A stretch of 49,446 bases of DNA from NCBI GenBank assembly GCA_964589725.1, contig CAZPUJ010000340.1, positions 1 to 49,446 on the forward strand, in the 5' to 3' direction. This stretch comes from CAYSHJ01 sp964589725 (GTDB lineage: Bacteria > Planctomycetota > Planctomycetia > Planctomycetales > Planctomycetaceae). Under the pieces are notes generated by a model that did not search any database, was not told where the DNA came from, and was given only the letters and a program-made list of their open reading frames with translations. Position numbers and translations under genes: made by a program. Positions 16,061 to 25,340 of the stretch are shown here, piece by piece (position 1 is the first letter of the stretch; every line of letters begins with the position of its first letter).

Positions 16061-19000
16061 ATGCTGTCCGACTCACTCATGACCGCCGCCAAGTCTGCCT
16101 CGCGACGCAAAGCCGACATAAAATCGGTGAATCGGCAGAGCTTGACTCTGCGCGACCTGCCGGCGTTGTTGCCGCATCAAGGTAGTTTTTTCGCCGTCCT
16201 TGATTCGCTCCGCAGCGGCCAGGCTGGGGCGGTTGACGGTGCTTGGGGTTCGTCCGCGGCGCTGGTCGTGGCAGCGCTGGCGGCGCAAACCGACAAGCCG
16301 TTGATCGTGGTGTTGCCGCGCATGCACGATGTCGATGAGTTTGCCGACGACGTGTTCAACTTCCTCGGCGATGTGCCGGCGATTTTCCCGGCGTGGGAGA
16401 ATTGGCCGCGAGAGGACTCCGCCACGGACCCCGTTTCGGGCGCACGTCTGCGAGTCTTGCGTGCGCTGATCGGCGATAACCCGCCGCGCGCGATTGTGAC
16501 CAGCGGGCCGGCGCTGATGCAGCCCGTGCCGCAGCGTCGCGACATTGAGGCCGCCACGCGAACGTTCAAAACCGGCGAAAACCTGGATGTCGACGAATTA
16601 CTGCGCTGGCTGATCGATCGCGGCTTTGAACGAGTCCCCGCGATCGAATTGCCCGGCGAGTTCTGCGTTCACGGCGGCATTGTCGACGTCTTTCCGCCGG
16701 ATGCCGAAGACCCTCTGCGACTCGAACTCTTCGGCGATGAACTCGAATCGCTGCGACGGTTCGATGTCGAATCGCAGCGCACGATCGAAACGCTGCAAGA
16801 GGTCAGCCTGACGGTGATGCCTCCTACCCCCCCTATCCCCCCTTGTGAAAGAGGGGAAAAGCCGAGACGCGAAGCGACGGAAATGACTCCACGCGAAGGA
16901 GCGGAAAGAACACACCTTGAGGGAGAAGGGAAAACACAACCAACTTTGCTGACGGAGCACCTTCCTTCCGAAAGTTGGATCGCGCTCATCGAACTGTCCG
17001 ATCTGGTTGACGAAGCGAAACATTTCCGTGAACGGCTGAGTGACACCGCCGGACTGGCGACAATGGAGCACGTCCTCAGCCGGCTTACGGAATTTCCCAA
17101 CGTCACGATCGCCCCGATCGCGGCGGACAGCTTCGAGACGAGTTGTCACTTGCCGATCGAATCGATCGAACGCTTCACCGGCCCACGCCACGAAGTGTTG
17201 CAAGAACTCGCGTCGGTTGTCGGCCGCGACGAGCACGTCTTGATCGCCTGCCACAACGATGGTGAACGAGATCGGCTCGCGGAATTGCTGGATGAAAGCG
17301 GGCTGACGCTGGCCAATTCCGCACCCCACCCAACTTTTCCTTCAAAAGAGAGGGAAGAAGTAACGCCAGCACCTGTGCGACTTGTCGACCGAGTCGCCCT
17401 GTGCGTCGGGCGAGTCGCTCACGGCTTTCGGCTCGTCGCGGAACGAATCATCGTACTCAGCGATCACGAGTTGTTCGGCCGCACGACGGTGCAGCGAGCG
17501 ACACGACGGCGACGGATCGAAAGCCGAGCGATCGACAGCTTCATCGAGTTGAACGAAGGAGATCTCGTCGTGCATTTGTCGCACGGGATCGCTCGTTATC
17601 GCGGCATGAAGTTGATGGACAAAACCGGCCAAGTCGAAGAGCACCTGACGCTGGAATTCGCCGATCGCGTGCTCATCTACGTGCCGGTTTCGTTGATTCA
17701 TCTCGTGCAAAAGTACGTCGGCGGAGCGAAGTCCACACCGCTGCTGTCGACGGTCGGTGGCACCGCCTGGGCGAAACGCAAGCAGCGAGTTGCCGACGCG
17801 GTCGAAGACCTCGCCACCGATATGATTCAGCTGCAGGCCGCTCGCGAAACGAAACCCGGCATCGCGTACCCGAGCGACACACACTTGATGCAAGAATTCG
17901 ATGCGGCGTTTCCGTACGACGAAACACCCGACCAACTGAGCGCGATCGTCGATTGCAAGACCGATCTCGAACGGTTCCGTCCGATGGATCGACTGATCTG
18001 CGGCGATGTCGGTTACGGCAAGACGGAAGTCGCCATGCGCGCCGCCTTCAAAGTCATCGACGCCGGCAAGCAAGTCGCCGTGCTTGTGCCGACCACCGTG
18101 TTGGCCGAGCAGCACTTTCGCACCTTCAGCGAACGCATGGCCGAATACCCGATCACGATCGAGCAAATTTCTCGCTTCAAGACGAAGGGGGAGCAGAAAA
18201 AAATCCTGGACGGCGTCGCCCGCGGCGTGGTTGATTTGCTCATCGGCACGCATCGACTGGTGCAGCCGGACGTCGAATTCAAAGACTTGGGCCTGCTAGT
18301 CATCGACGAAGAGCAACGGTTCGGCGTCGAGCACAAAGAAGTCCTCAAGCACCTGCGACTGGAGGTGGACGTGCTGACGCTCAGCGCGACGCCGATCCCG
18401 CGCACGTTGCACATGTCGCTGCTGGGAATTCGCGACATCTCGAACCTGACGACCGCTCCCGTCGATCGCATGGCCGTTACGACGCGCGTCTGCCGCTTCG
18501 ATCCTGACCTCATTCGCCAAGCGATCGTGCGCGAGCTGAATCGCAACGGACAGGTGTATTTCGTGCATAACCGGGTTTACAACATTCAATCGATCGCCGA
18601 CCAGTTGCAGCACATCGTTCCGGAAGCTCGTATCGGCATTGGCCACGGCCAGATGCTGGGGCATGAGTTGGAAGAGGTCATGCTCCGCTTCGTGAATCGC
18701 GAGATCGACGTGCTGGTCTGCACGACCATCATCGAAAGCGGCCTCGACATCCCGAACGCCAACACGATCTTCATTCATCAAGCGGACATCTACGGCCTGG
18801 CCGACATGCACCAACTGCGTGGCCGCGTCGGCCGATACAAGCACAAGGCGTACTGCTACCTGCTGTTGGAGGACGGCAAGTCGCTCACGCCGCTGGCCAC
18901 GAAGCGGCTGAAGGCGATCGAGGAATTCAGTGAACTCGGTGCCGGATTCAAGATTGCGATGCGCGACCTCGAGATTCGCGGAGCTGGCAATATCCTGGGG

Positions 19001-19528
19001 ACCGAGCAAAGCGGCCACATCGAGGCGGTCGGCTACGAACTGTATTGCCAACTGCTGGAGAACGCCGTCCGTCGCGCGAAGAATTTGCCTCTGAAAGAAC
19101 ACATTCACGTACAGGTCGATCTGCCCCTCTCCGCTTTCTTGCCGCACGACTATATTCCGCCCGGCCGCCCGAAAGTCGAGGCATATCGCAAGCTGTCGGC
19201 CGTCGGCTCGTTCGACGAACTGACCGATTGGCAAAGCGAACTCCGCGACCGTTTCGGCCCGATCCCATCGCCGGCCGAACGGCTGATTGAGCTGCGCGAG
19301 CTGCAACTACTGGCGGCTCGCTGGGGCATCGACCGCATCTCGCGCGAGGACGAATTCCTGGTCTTTGGCTATCGCGACGTCGCTCGCATCCGACAATTGG
19401 CCGGTCGCCGCAAAGGCCGGCTGCGAATCGTGGATACCAAGACGGCGTATTGGCCGTTGGGCGAGGAGCCAGACCTCTCAATCGAGGCCGTTTTCTCCGA
19501 GCTAAAAACGGTGTTGCAGCCAAATTGA
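16061..19528 (+). CDS. mfd: Transcription-repair coupling factor Mfd
   Basis: 1155 residues, close to the 1148 of E. coli Mfd. It displaces RNA polymerase stalled at lesions and recruits UvrA. Order: UvrB-like N-terminal module (LPRMHDVDEFADDVFNF, GEFCVHGGIVDVFP), the polymerase-interacting domain (LNEGDLVVHLSHGIARYRG), the helicase motor with Walker A GDVGYGKTEVAM (about 647-658), DEEQRFG, TLSATPIPRTL, FVHNRVYNI, TIIESGLDIPNAN, QLRGRVGR, and the TRCF C-terminal domain (ERLIELRELQLLAARWGI). Two low-complexity inserts absent from typical Mfd lie at about residues 254-296 and 421-437; see findings. ATG at 16061 or 16079 may be the start; neither has a clear ribosome site. Known to act in the cytoplasm on DNA. 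Confidence 0.95.
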   Translation: MLSDSLMTAAKSASRRKADIKSVNRQSLTLRDLPALLPHQGSFFAVLDSLRSGQAGAVDGAWGSSAALVVAALAAQTDKPLIVVLPRMHDVDEFADDVFNFLGDVPAIFPAWENWPREDSATDPVSGARLRVLRALIGDNPPRAIVTSGPALMQPVPQRRDIEAATRTFKTGENLDVDELLRWLIDRGFERVPAIELPGEFCVHGGIVDVFPPDAEDPLRLELFGDELESLRRFDVESQRTIETLQEVSLTVMPPTPPIPPCERGEKPRREATEMTPREGAERTHLEGEGKTQPTLLTEHLPSESWIALIELSDLVDEAKHFRERLSDTAGLATMEHVLSRLTEFPNVTIAPIAADSFETSCHLPIESIERFTGPRHEVLQELASVVGRDEHVLIACHNDGERDRLAELLDESGLTLANSAPHPTFPSKEREEVTPAPVRLVDRVALCVGRVAHGFRLVAERIIVLSDHELFGRTTVQRATRRRRIESRAIDSFIELNEGDLVVHLSHGIARYRGMKLMDKTGQVEEHLTLEFADRVLIYVPVSLIHLVQKYVGGAKSTPLLSTVGGTAWAKRKQRVADAVEDLATDMIQLQAARETKPGIAYPSDTHLMQEFDAAFPYDETPDQLSAIVDCKTDLERFRPMDRLICGDVGYGKTEVAMRAAFKVIDAGKQVAVLVPTTVLAEQHFRTFSERMAEYPITIEQISRFKTKGEQKKILDGVARGVVDLLIGTHRLVQPDVEFKDLGLLVIDEEQRFGVEHKEVLKHLRLEVDVLTLSATPIPRTLHMSLLGIRDISNLTTAPVDRMAVTTRVCRFDPDLIRQAIVRELNRNGQVYFVHNRVYNIQSIADQLQHIVPEARIGIGHGQMLGHELEEVMLRFVNREIDVLVCTTIIESGLDIPNANTIFIHQADIYGLADMHQLRGRVGRYKHKAYCYLLLEDGKSLTPLATKRLKAIEEFSELGAGFKIAMRDLEIRGAGNILGTEQSGHIEAVGYELYCQLLENAVRRAKNLPLKEHIHVQVDLPLSAFLPHDYIPPGRPKVEAYRKLSAVGSFDELTDWQSELRDRFGPIPSPAERLIELRELQLLAARWGIDRISREDEFLVFGYRDVARIRQLAGRRKGRLRIVDTKTAYWPLGEEPDLSIEAVFSELKTVLQPN
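16820..16945. repeat. In-frame low-complexity insert in mfd
   Basis: CCTCCTACCCCCCCTATC, then CTTGTGAAAGAGGGGAA and repeated GCGAAG..GGAA units, encode PPTPPIPPCERGEKPRRE and a charged tail. A second, shorter insert at about 17322-17365 encodes PHPTFPSKEREE. Both interrupt otherwise conserved Mfd sequence without breaking the frame. The style matches the other intragenic repeats of this window. Confidence 0.55.
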
Positions 19529-19571
19529 CCAGGCAGCATAATCCCGCCCCCTTCTCAGACTCCCCACACCA

Positions 19572-19601
19572 CAAAGACACGCGGGAAAATCAGTGTCTTT
19601 G
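19572..19601 (+). terminator. Hairpin after mfd, possible terminator
   Basis: CAAAGACAC-12-GTGTCTTTG, a perfect 9-bp stem between mfd (stop at 19528) and the lipoprotein gene. No T-run follows, so termination is uncertain. Confidence 0.4.
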
Positions 19602-19654
19602 AGAAATCCTCTTCGTAGTCTCCCTGTCTCCATCGTGAGCAACGACCCGCAAGG

Positions 19655-20869
19655 ATGCGGCACATGCGGTCTTGGCGAATTCTGCTGACGCTTCTGCTGG
19701 TGCTGTCTGGCTGCCAGGGAAGCGGTTTCGGCGCGAAGGTCGACAATCCCGTCGTCGGCCCACCGCCGCCGCGTCGGACCGGCGCGATCAACGGCGACGC
19801 GACGCGTCGGTACGCCGCGAATGACGCCTCGGACGCCGCCTGGGACAACGAACGGGCGAGCAGCATTGACACAGACATTTCGCAGGCCAGGTTCCGAAAA
19901 GACGACGCGGGATCGCAGCCAGAACTCGACGGCAACCGCGTCGTCGCGACCGTCAACGGCGCGCCGATCTTCGAAGCCGAAATCCTCGAACGTTACGCTG
20001 AAGACCTCGCCAAGTTCCGTGTGGCCGCGCCACCGGAAAAATATCGCGAGCAGACGGAACAGTTGATTCAGCGAGATCTGCGGGGACACGTCGAACGCAA
20101 ACTGATGTCCGAGGCGATGCACAAAACGCTGAAAAAAGACCAGGAGAAACAGTTTGACGGGTTCATGAAACGCGCGTTTCAGGAGCAGTGCGACAAGATG
20201 AAAACTGATTTCGGCGTCACCAGCACGGCCGAACTCGACCGCGAACTGCAAAAGCACGGCACGTCGCTGGCGATGGTCGAGCATCAGTTCCGCAACAAGA
20301 CGCTCGCGCAACAGTACATGGCCAGCCGCGTCAAGAATAACACGAAGCTCAGCCGCCAAGATCTATTCGCGTACTACCAGCAGCACCTCAAGGATTACGA
20401 GGTCAAGTCTCGCGCGAAGTGGCAGCAGATCTTGATCTCGCGAGGAGACGAGGAACAAGCACGCGACAAACTGAAGATTGTGGTCGACGGTGTCAAACAA
20501 GGCCGTGACTTTGGTGACCTGGCGGCCGAAGTCTCCGACGGCCCGACCGCCGAAAACAAAGGGGTGTACGACTGGACCAACAAAGGCAGCCTCGCCGATC
20601 AGCGGATCGACAAGGCACTCTTCATGCTGCCGATCGGGGAGATCAGTCAAGTCTTCGAAAGCCCATCGAATTTTCAGATCGTCCGTGTGCTCGAACGTCA
20701 AAAGAGCGGTCACGTCCCGTTCGACGAAGTCCAGGACAAGATCCGCAATCAGCTCCAAGAGACGGATCAACAAGGCGAGATCACCGCGGCGCTGGACGAG
20801 CTCTGGAGAACCGCAACCATCGATTCGCCGTACAAAATCCAAGGCTATCCGCTGCCAGACAGGGAGTAG
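19655..20869 (+). CDS. Parvulin-type peptidyl-prolyl isomerase lipoprotein
   Basis: 404 residues. N-terminus RILLTLLLVLSGCQGS is a lipoprotein signal with lipobox LSGC (Cys about 20), so the protein should be membrane-anchored on the outer face. After a linker, VVATVNGAPIFEAEIL starts a SurA/PrsA-like chaperone region of helices (about 90-240). A PpiC/rotamase domain follows (about 245-345: AKWQQILISRGDEEQA, DFGDLAAEVSDGP, GVYDWTNKGSLAD, FQIVRVLERQ). Likely folds exported proteins. No operon partner is evident; the DUF4175 gene converges on it. A small hairpin ACGGTC-GCCA-GACCGT (20872-20887) lies right after its stop. Confidence 0.9.
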   Translation: MRHMRSWRILLTLLLVLSGCQGSGFGAKVDNPVVGPPPPRRTGAINGDATRRYAANDASDAAWDNERASSIDTDISQARFRKDDAGSQPELDGNRVVATVNGAPIFEAEILERYAEDLAKFRVAAPPEKYREQTEQLIQRDLRGHVERKLMSEAMHKTLKKDQEKQFDGFMKRAFQEQCDKMKTDFGVTSTAELDRELQKHGTSLAMVEHQFRNKTLAQQYMASRVKNNTKLSRQDLFAYYQQHLKDYEVKSRAKWQQILISRGDEEQARDKLKIVVDGVKQGRDFGDLAAEVSDGPTAENKGVYDWTNKGSLADQRIDKALFMLPIGEISQVFESPSNFQIVRVLERQKSGHVPFDEVQDKIRNQLQETDQQGEITAALDELWRTATIDSPYKIQGYPLPDRE

Positions 20870-20928
20870 CAACGGTCGCCAGACCGTGGGGAATTGTGGC
20901 TCAATCTTCGTTCGCCCACGCTCTCGGC

Positions 20929-23900
20929 TCAGCGTTCTTCCGCGAGCGCTTCGTAGTAGCGGCGAATGTGCTCGGAATACTTCGGTAGCGTTTTGTCGTG
21001 CGGCAGGTTGAGCATTTTCTCGCGAAGCGTCGGGGGCAAGTGTCCCCAAATGGCTTCGCGAAGCTGTCGTTGCTTGATCAGTTCGCCCTCGCGATCCGCG
21101 CCGGTGTCGTGCCGCTCGGACGAATTTCGGGCTTGCGAGTCCTCGCGCCCCGCCCGTTTACCCTCGCCGTCACTCGCGGTGTTCGAATTCTTGTCGGGCG
21201 GCTGATTCTGCGGAGTTGGTGCTTGCCCCGTGCGCGCCATCGCCTGCTGGCGAGCCGCTCGCCGCTGCCAAATCTCCAGTAGCTTGTCGAGTTGCTCGAC
21301 GGCTGATTGTTCCGCCGACTGCGTCTTGTCACCGGTCTCTTTGGCCGTCAGTCGTTCGTGAGCTTGCCGCATCGCGTCGAGCAGGGCCTCGCGCGGAGCG
21401 GTCTCGTCGTCGTTGGGCGAATCGTCCTCGGGTGACTTGTTCTCGGTCTTCGGTTCTTTCGAGTCGTCCGCAGGCGGCTTCTCGGGTTTCGGTTTTTGTT
21501 CCGACTTCTCCGGCTCAACCTGTTGCGGCGTGGGGAAGCGTTCGAGCAATCGGAACGTCGCGTTTGCAACGTCTTGTTGTTCTTGAGCCAATCGAGCGAC
21601 TTCAGCCGCACGTTGTTTGTCATCGTCGGCGGAGGTCGGCTTCCGCTTGTCCACTGATTTCGTGGCGTCAAGAACGTCGTTCTCCAGTTGTCGCAGCAGT
21701 TTCAACTGAGCGATCGGCGGAACGGGTTCCTGCGGCATGCCGTCGTGGTCCGTCGCTTGTTGCTGCGACGAGTCATTCTTCGGTTGTGCTTCGTCGTCTG
21801 GTGACGCCTTTTGCGGCGCAAGTGCGTCTGCCAGCAGTTTCAAGGTGCGCAACGCGGCCTGTTCGTGCGATTGGGTTTCATCGTCGAGTTGCCGATTCCG
21901 CAAACGCTCCGCCGCCGTCGAGAGATCGTTAGCCGCGTGGTCGAGCGTCAGCTTCGCGGCTTCAATCTCTTGTAATGATTCCGCCAGGTCATGCGTGCCG
22001 TCGGCGAGACTTTGTTCTGCCTCTGCGAGATTCAGCGCCGCCTTTGAGAGCGGGCGAGTCCATTTTCCGGACTTTTGTTGCTCGGTCGAAAGACGTTCCG
22101 TTTCGTCGATCACCGTTTGCTGTTGTTCGATCAATTCCTTCAGGGCCTTGGCCAACTCGTCGGCCAGTTCGGCGGCCTGCTGTTGCTGCGCGGCCTTGCG
22201 AGCGTCCGCCAACTCGCGACGCGACTGTTCCAAATCATCGAGCGCCGCTTGCTGTTCGTCCGCCGCGCGGTCGAGCTGCTTCTCGCCCAACTGTTCTTCC
22301 GCCCGCTGCATGTGTTGACGAGCACGCCGCACGGATTCCAATTCGGCTCGGGCTGGAGAGTTTTTCATTCGCGAGGCTACTTCACCCGCGGTCGCTTTCG
22401 TCGCCGCTTGCCGCTCGCGCAGCGATTGAGCTTGTTCGGCCAACTGCTCTGGCGTCAGCGACTCACGTTTGGCATCGGTCTGTTTCGTCTCGTCGAGCAA
22501 CTCGCGTTGCCGTTCGCGCAACGCTTCGAGTTTCGCTTCGAGATCCTGCAACTCGCGGACCGCGTCACTCGTCGACGACGTCGGCGTGTGTTCGAGTTTC
22601 TCAGCGAGAGCCTTCAACTCCGCCGCAAGTTGCTGCTGCGTTCGCCCCGCCTGACCGAGATTGTTCGCCGCGACGTCTTGCGACGCCTCGCGAGCTTTCG
22701 CGACAAATCCCTTTTGATCCAATTCGGCGACCGTCTCGCGTGCCGTCTGCGCGGCGTCCTCCTCATCGCCCCGTTCGTTTTTCGCGGCATCCCGTTCGGG
22801 CCCGGGGACTGACGTCACCGGCTCGCCGTCTTTGTTCGTGTCGGCATCAGTTTTGTTTTTTTCCGCCGAGTTCGCGAGCCGCTGCCGCAATTGCTCGATT
22901 CTCTCGGCCATTCGCGATTGTCGATCGGCCAGCTTGGCGACGTCGGCTTGTTGTTGACTCGACAACTGCGGCACCGATCGCCCAATCGTGCTCGGCGCAA
23001 GCTCCAGCGTGTCGCGATTGAGTTCGTCCTGCGTCTTCGCCAAGTCCGTGACCTCACGAGCCAATTCACGACGGTCACGCCACTGGGTCAACTCACGCAC
23101 GAGACTCTGCAACGTCGTCAGCACTTCCCCCTGTCGAGTCGCGACCTCGCGCAGTTCGTCGGCAACGCTCTTCGGCAACGACTTCACCGCCCGACTCAAC
23201 GTGCTCTCCAACGCGGGGAGCGTCTGGCTTCCCAGCCCGTCAATCGCCTGTGTGATTCGCGACAACCGACGTCGCGATAGTTCTTCGGCCAGTTGATTCG
23301 AGTCCAATTCGGCCAACAGCCCGCGCGCTCGCGAAGTCACACTGTCGACGCGGCCGATGAGCTGGGTGTCGATCTGTCGCTGATCCAATTCGACTCGTTT
23401 GAGCGTATCCGTGTCTTGCGGCCGCAGTTCACCCGCCGTGTCGGCCTGCACTCGCAAGTCGGCGACTTGTCCCAACGCGCGCGATTGCCGATCGGCGAGC
23501 GTCTCCAAATCATGCAACAGCAAGTCCAGCCGATCTGCGATCTCCGCCGCTTTCGTCTCCGGCGAGACGACCGTCAGCGTACGCGTCACGCTGCGACCGA
23601 CTCGCGGCTCGCCGACATCGCAATGATCAGTCGCAACCACTCGCAGTCGCAGGCGATCGCCGGGAAGGACGTTGAGCTCGCGGACTGAGTCGTTGAGATC
23701 ACGTCCTGAATGCCGAGTATCAAATACTGAGTACGGAGTCCTGAGTACCGACTCCTTCGTCGACGGCGCCGGAGTGACCGCGACGACTGTCGACATGACC
23801 TTGGCCATCTCGTCGCTTGGAACAACTTCGTTCTCACGTTCGACACGCGCTTCCAGAGACAGTTCCTTCAGCGCGCGATCATCCTTCGCCCTGGCTTGGA

Positions 23901-25317
23901 CGTCGACGACGGCATTCGGCGTGACGAGTTGATCGGTCGCGGGTTGTTCCAGCGTCACCATCGGTGGCGGATCGGCGATTCCGTGGAATTCCAGCCGCAG
24001 CGCGGCGGAATTCTCGAACCCGTCTTGGTCAACGAGCGACAACCGATACACAACCGAGCCGGATTGCGTCATTGAGAATTCGACACACCACCCCTCCCCT
24101 GTACCGACCTCGCGTCGAGGGGCTGACGCATCCAAGCGACGGAGTTTTGCTGTCTCTAAGTTGTTCTGCTCGGCCATCTTCGCGTTCCGTGACACACCTG
24201 ACACGGGTGAGCGTTCATTAGCGATGTCGCATTGCTCCAGCGGCACGGGGCCGGTTGGGGCGTGCCAGGTAGCCGACTTCACCGCGCGATTCGTGCGGCC
24301 TTCGAGATTCAACGTCGAACCGATCAACGCTCGCACCTGAGTGGCGTTCTCGGGTGCCAATGTGCTTGGCTCTCCGGTGTATTTCGGCGGAGTGATGCGC
24401 ACGCGGTGCCAGGCAAACTTCGGCGGAGGCACGATCTCTAGCGTGCGCCACGGCATGTGATCGTCATCGCCGCCGACGGCGCGAAACTCGATCGAGCCTT
24501 CGTCGATGGGCAGCCGAATGGCCGCCGCCTCGCGCGGTTGATCGGCCGAACTTCGCAAGGTCGTGGTTCGCAGCGGTTCGGACTGCGTCGCGCTGCCGCG
24601 ACGACGAAATTCGACCGTCACCGGCTGCGGCAACAGACCGCGCGCGTTCACGACGAACAAGTCCAACGGCGGACCTTGAACGCTTCGAAGTGGATGCGAC
24701 GACGTCGATTCGACCGGAGTCAAATCGCCGCGCACGAGTTGCAAATCAACCTTGCGAGGCCAGTGCGGATCGCTCAGTGGCCAAAGCCAACGCTGCAATG
24801 AAATACTCGCTTCGGCCGGATGCGTCGACGCCAACAGCAGCGCGACGGCACAAACCGCGGCGGCCGACAGCAACGCGCGTGTCGACGGTCGACGGTCGAG
24901 GGCTGCGTGAAAAGCGAGTTGTTCAACATCGCCGGTTGTTTGTGTGATCAGCCGCTGCTGCAACTCCGTCGACCCGACCGCCGGGCTGACGCCTCGTTCG
25001 AGGAATTCAACCGCCGTGGCAAGTCGGCCTCGCAACTGCGGGAATTGTTGTTCGAGGTGACCGGACAGTTCGAGGTTTGAGAACGGACGCCGGAGCGGAG
25101 CCAAAAGACGTCGCCATGCGAGTACGCAGATCCCGGTCACGAAAACGAACAGCAGTCCGGCGCGCAGCCAACGATCATCGAGCGGACACAGCCAATCGAC
25201 CCCGCCGACAAAGATCAGACTGCTCACAAACCCAACGACAAGCCAACTCAAGCCCGTCAGCCACAGCAGGCGATGGACTCGCTGACGCAGATCGTGAAGT
25301 TGATCGAGAAGAGACAT
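20929..25317 (-). CDS. DUF4175-type membrane-anchored coiled-coil protein
   Basis: 1462 residues. Two N-terminal membrane segments (about 20-40, 50-68) and a third (about 143-160) precede an extracytoplasmic beta-rich part (about 165-560; RVRITPPKYTGEPSTLAPE), then a very long alpha-helical, Gln/Glu/Arg-rich region (about 600-1400; repeated ELADARKAAQQQQAAELADE-style heptads) and a basic/acidic tail. It matches the planctomycete/proteobacterial DUF4175 family, found beside BatA-like VWA proteins. The role is probably structural or in a membrane complex; function is not established. The frame runs on to 26217, but ATG 25317 is preferred because it starts the membrane domain and clears the upstream gene by 23 bp. 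An in-frame repeat lies at 23706-23755. Confidence 0.8.
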   Translation of the reverse strand: MSLLDQLHDLRQRVHRLLWLTGLSWLVVGFVSSLIFVGGVDWLCPLDDRWLRAGLLFVFVTGICVLAWRRLLAPLRRPFSNLELSGHLEQQFPQLRGRLATAVEFLERGVSPAVGSTELQQRLITQTTGDVEQLAFHAALDRRPSTRALLSAAAVCAVALLLASTHPAEASISLQRWLWPLSDPHWPRKVDLQLVRGDLTPVESTSSHPLRSVQGPPLDLFVVNARGLLPQPVTVEFRRRGSATQSEPLRTTTLRSSADQPREAAAIRLPIDEGSIEFRAVGGDDDHMPWRTLEIVPPPKFAWHRVRITPPKYTGEPSTLAPENATQVRALIGSTLNLEGRTNRAVKSATWHAPTGPVPLEQCDIANERSPVSGVSRNAKMAEQNNLETAKLRRLDASAPRREVGTGEGWCVEFSMTQSGSVVYRLSLVDQDGFENSAALRLEFHGIADPPPMVTLEQPATDQLVTPNAVVDVQARAKDDRALKELSLEARVERENEVVPSDEMAKVMSTVVAVTPAPSTKESVLRTPYSVFDTRHSGRDLNDSVRELNVLPGDRLRLRVVATDHCDVGEPRVGRSVTRTLTVVSPETKAAEIADRLDLLLHDLETLADRQSRALGQVADLRVQADTAGELRPQDTDTLKRVELDQRQIDTQLIGRVDSVTSRARGLLAELDSNQLAEELSRRRLSRITQAIDGLGSQTLPALESTLSRAVKSLPKSVADELREVATRQGEVLTTLQSLVRELTQWRDRRELAREVTDLAKTQDELNRDTLELAPSTIGRSVPQLSSQQQADVAKLADRQSRMAERIEQLRQRLANSAEKNKTDADTNKDGEPVTSVPGPERDAAKNERGDEEDAAQTARETVAELDQKGFVAKAREASQDVAANNLGQAGRTQQQLAAELKALAEKLEHTPTSSTSDAVRELQDLEAKLEALRERQRELLDETKQTDAKRESLTPEQLAEQAQSLRERQAATKATAGEVASRMKNSPARAELESVRRARQHMQRAEEQLGEKQLDRAADEQQAALDDLEQSRRELADARKAAQQQQAAELADELAKALKELIEQQQTVIDETERLSTEQQKSGKWTRPLSKAALNLAEAEQSLADGTHDLAESLQEIEAAKLTLDHAANDLSTAAERLRNRQLDDETQSHEQAALRTLKLLADALAPQKASPDDEAQPKNDSSQQQATDHDGMPQEPVPPIAQLKLLRQLENDVLDATKSVDKRKPTSADDDKQRAAEVARLAQEQQDVANATFRLLERFPTPQQVEPEKSEQKPKPEKPPADDSKEPKTENKSPEDDSPNDDETAPREALLDAMRQAHERLTAKETGDKTQSAEQSAVEQLDKLLEIWQRRAARQQAMARTGQAPTPQNQPPDKNSNTASDGEGKRAGREDSQARNSSERHDTGADREGELIKQRQLREAIWGHLPPTLREKMLNLPHDKTLPKYSEHIRRYYEALAEER
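23706..23755. repeat. In-frame GAGTAC-type repeat in the DUF4175 gene
   Basis: A stretch of reiterated (A)GTA(C/T)..GAGTAC..GAGT elements reads ESVLRTPYSVFDTRH on the minus strand. It sits between a VTPAPSTK linker and a domain start. The reiterated TACTCAGTA motif is low in GC relative to the gene and looks like an insertion. Confidence 0.6.
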
Positions 25318-25340
25318 GGCCTCTGACTTCTGATTTCCGT

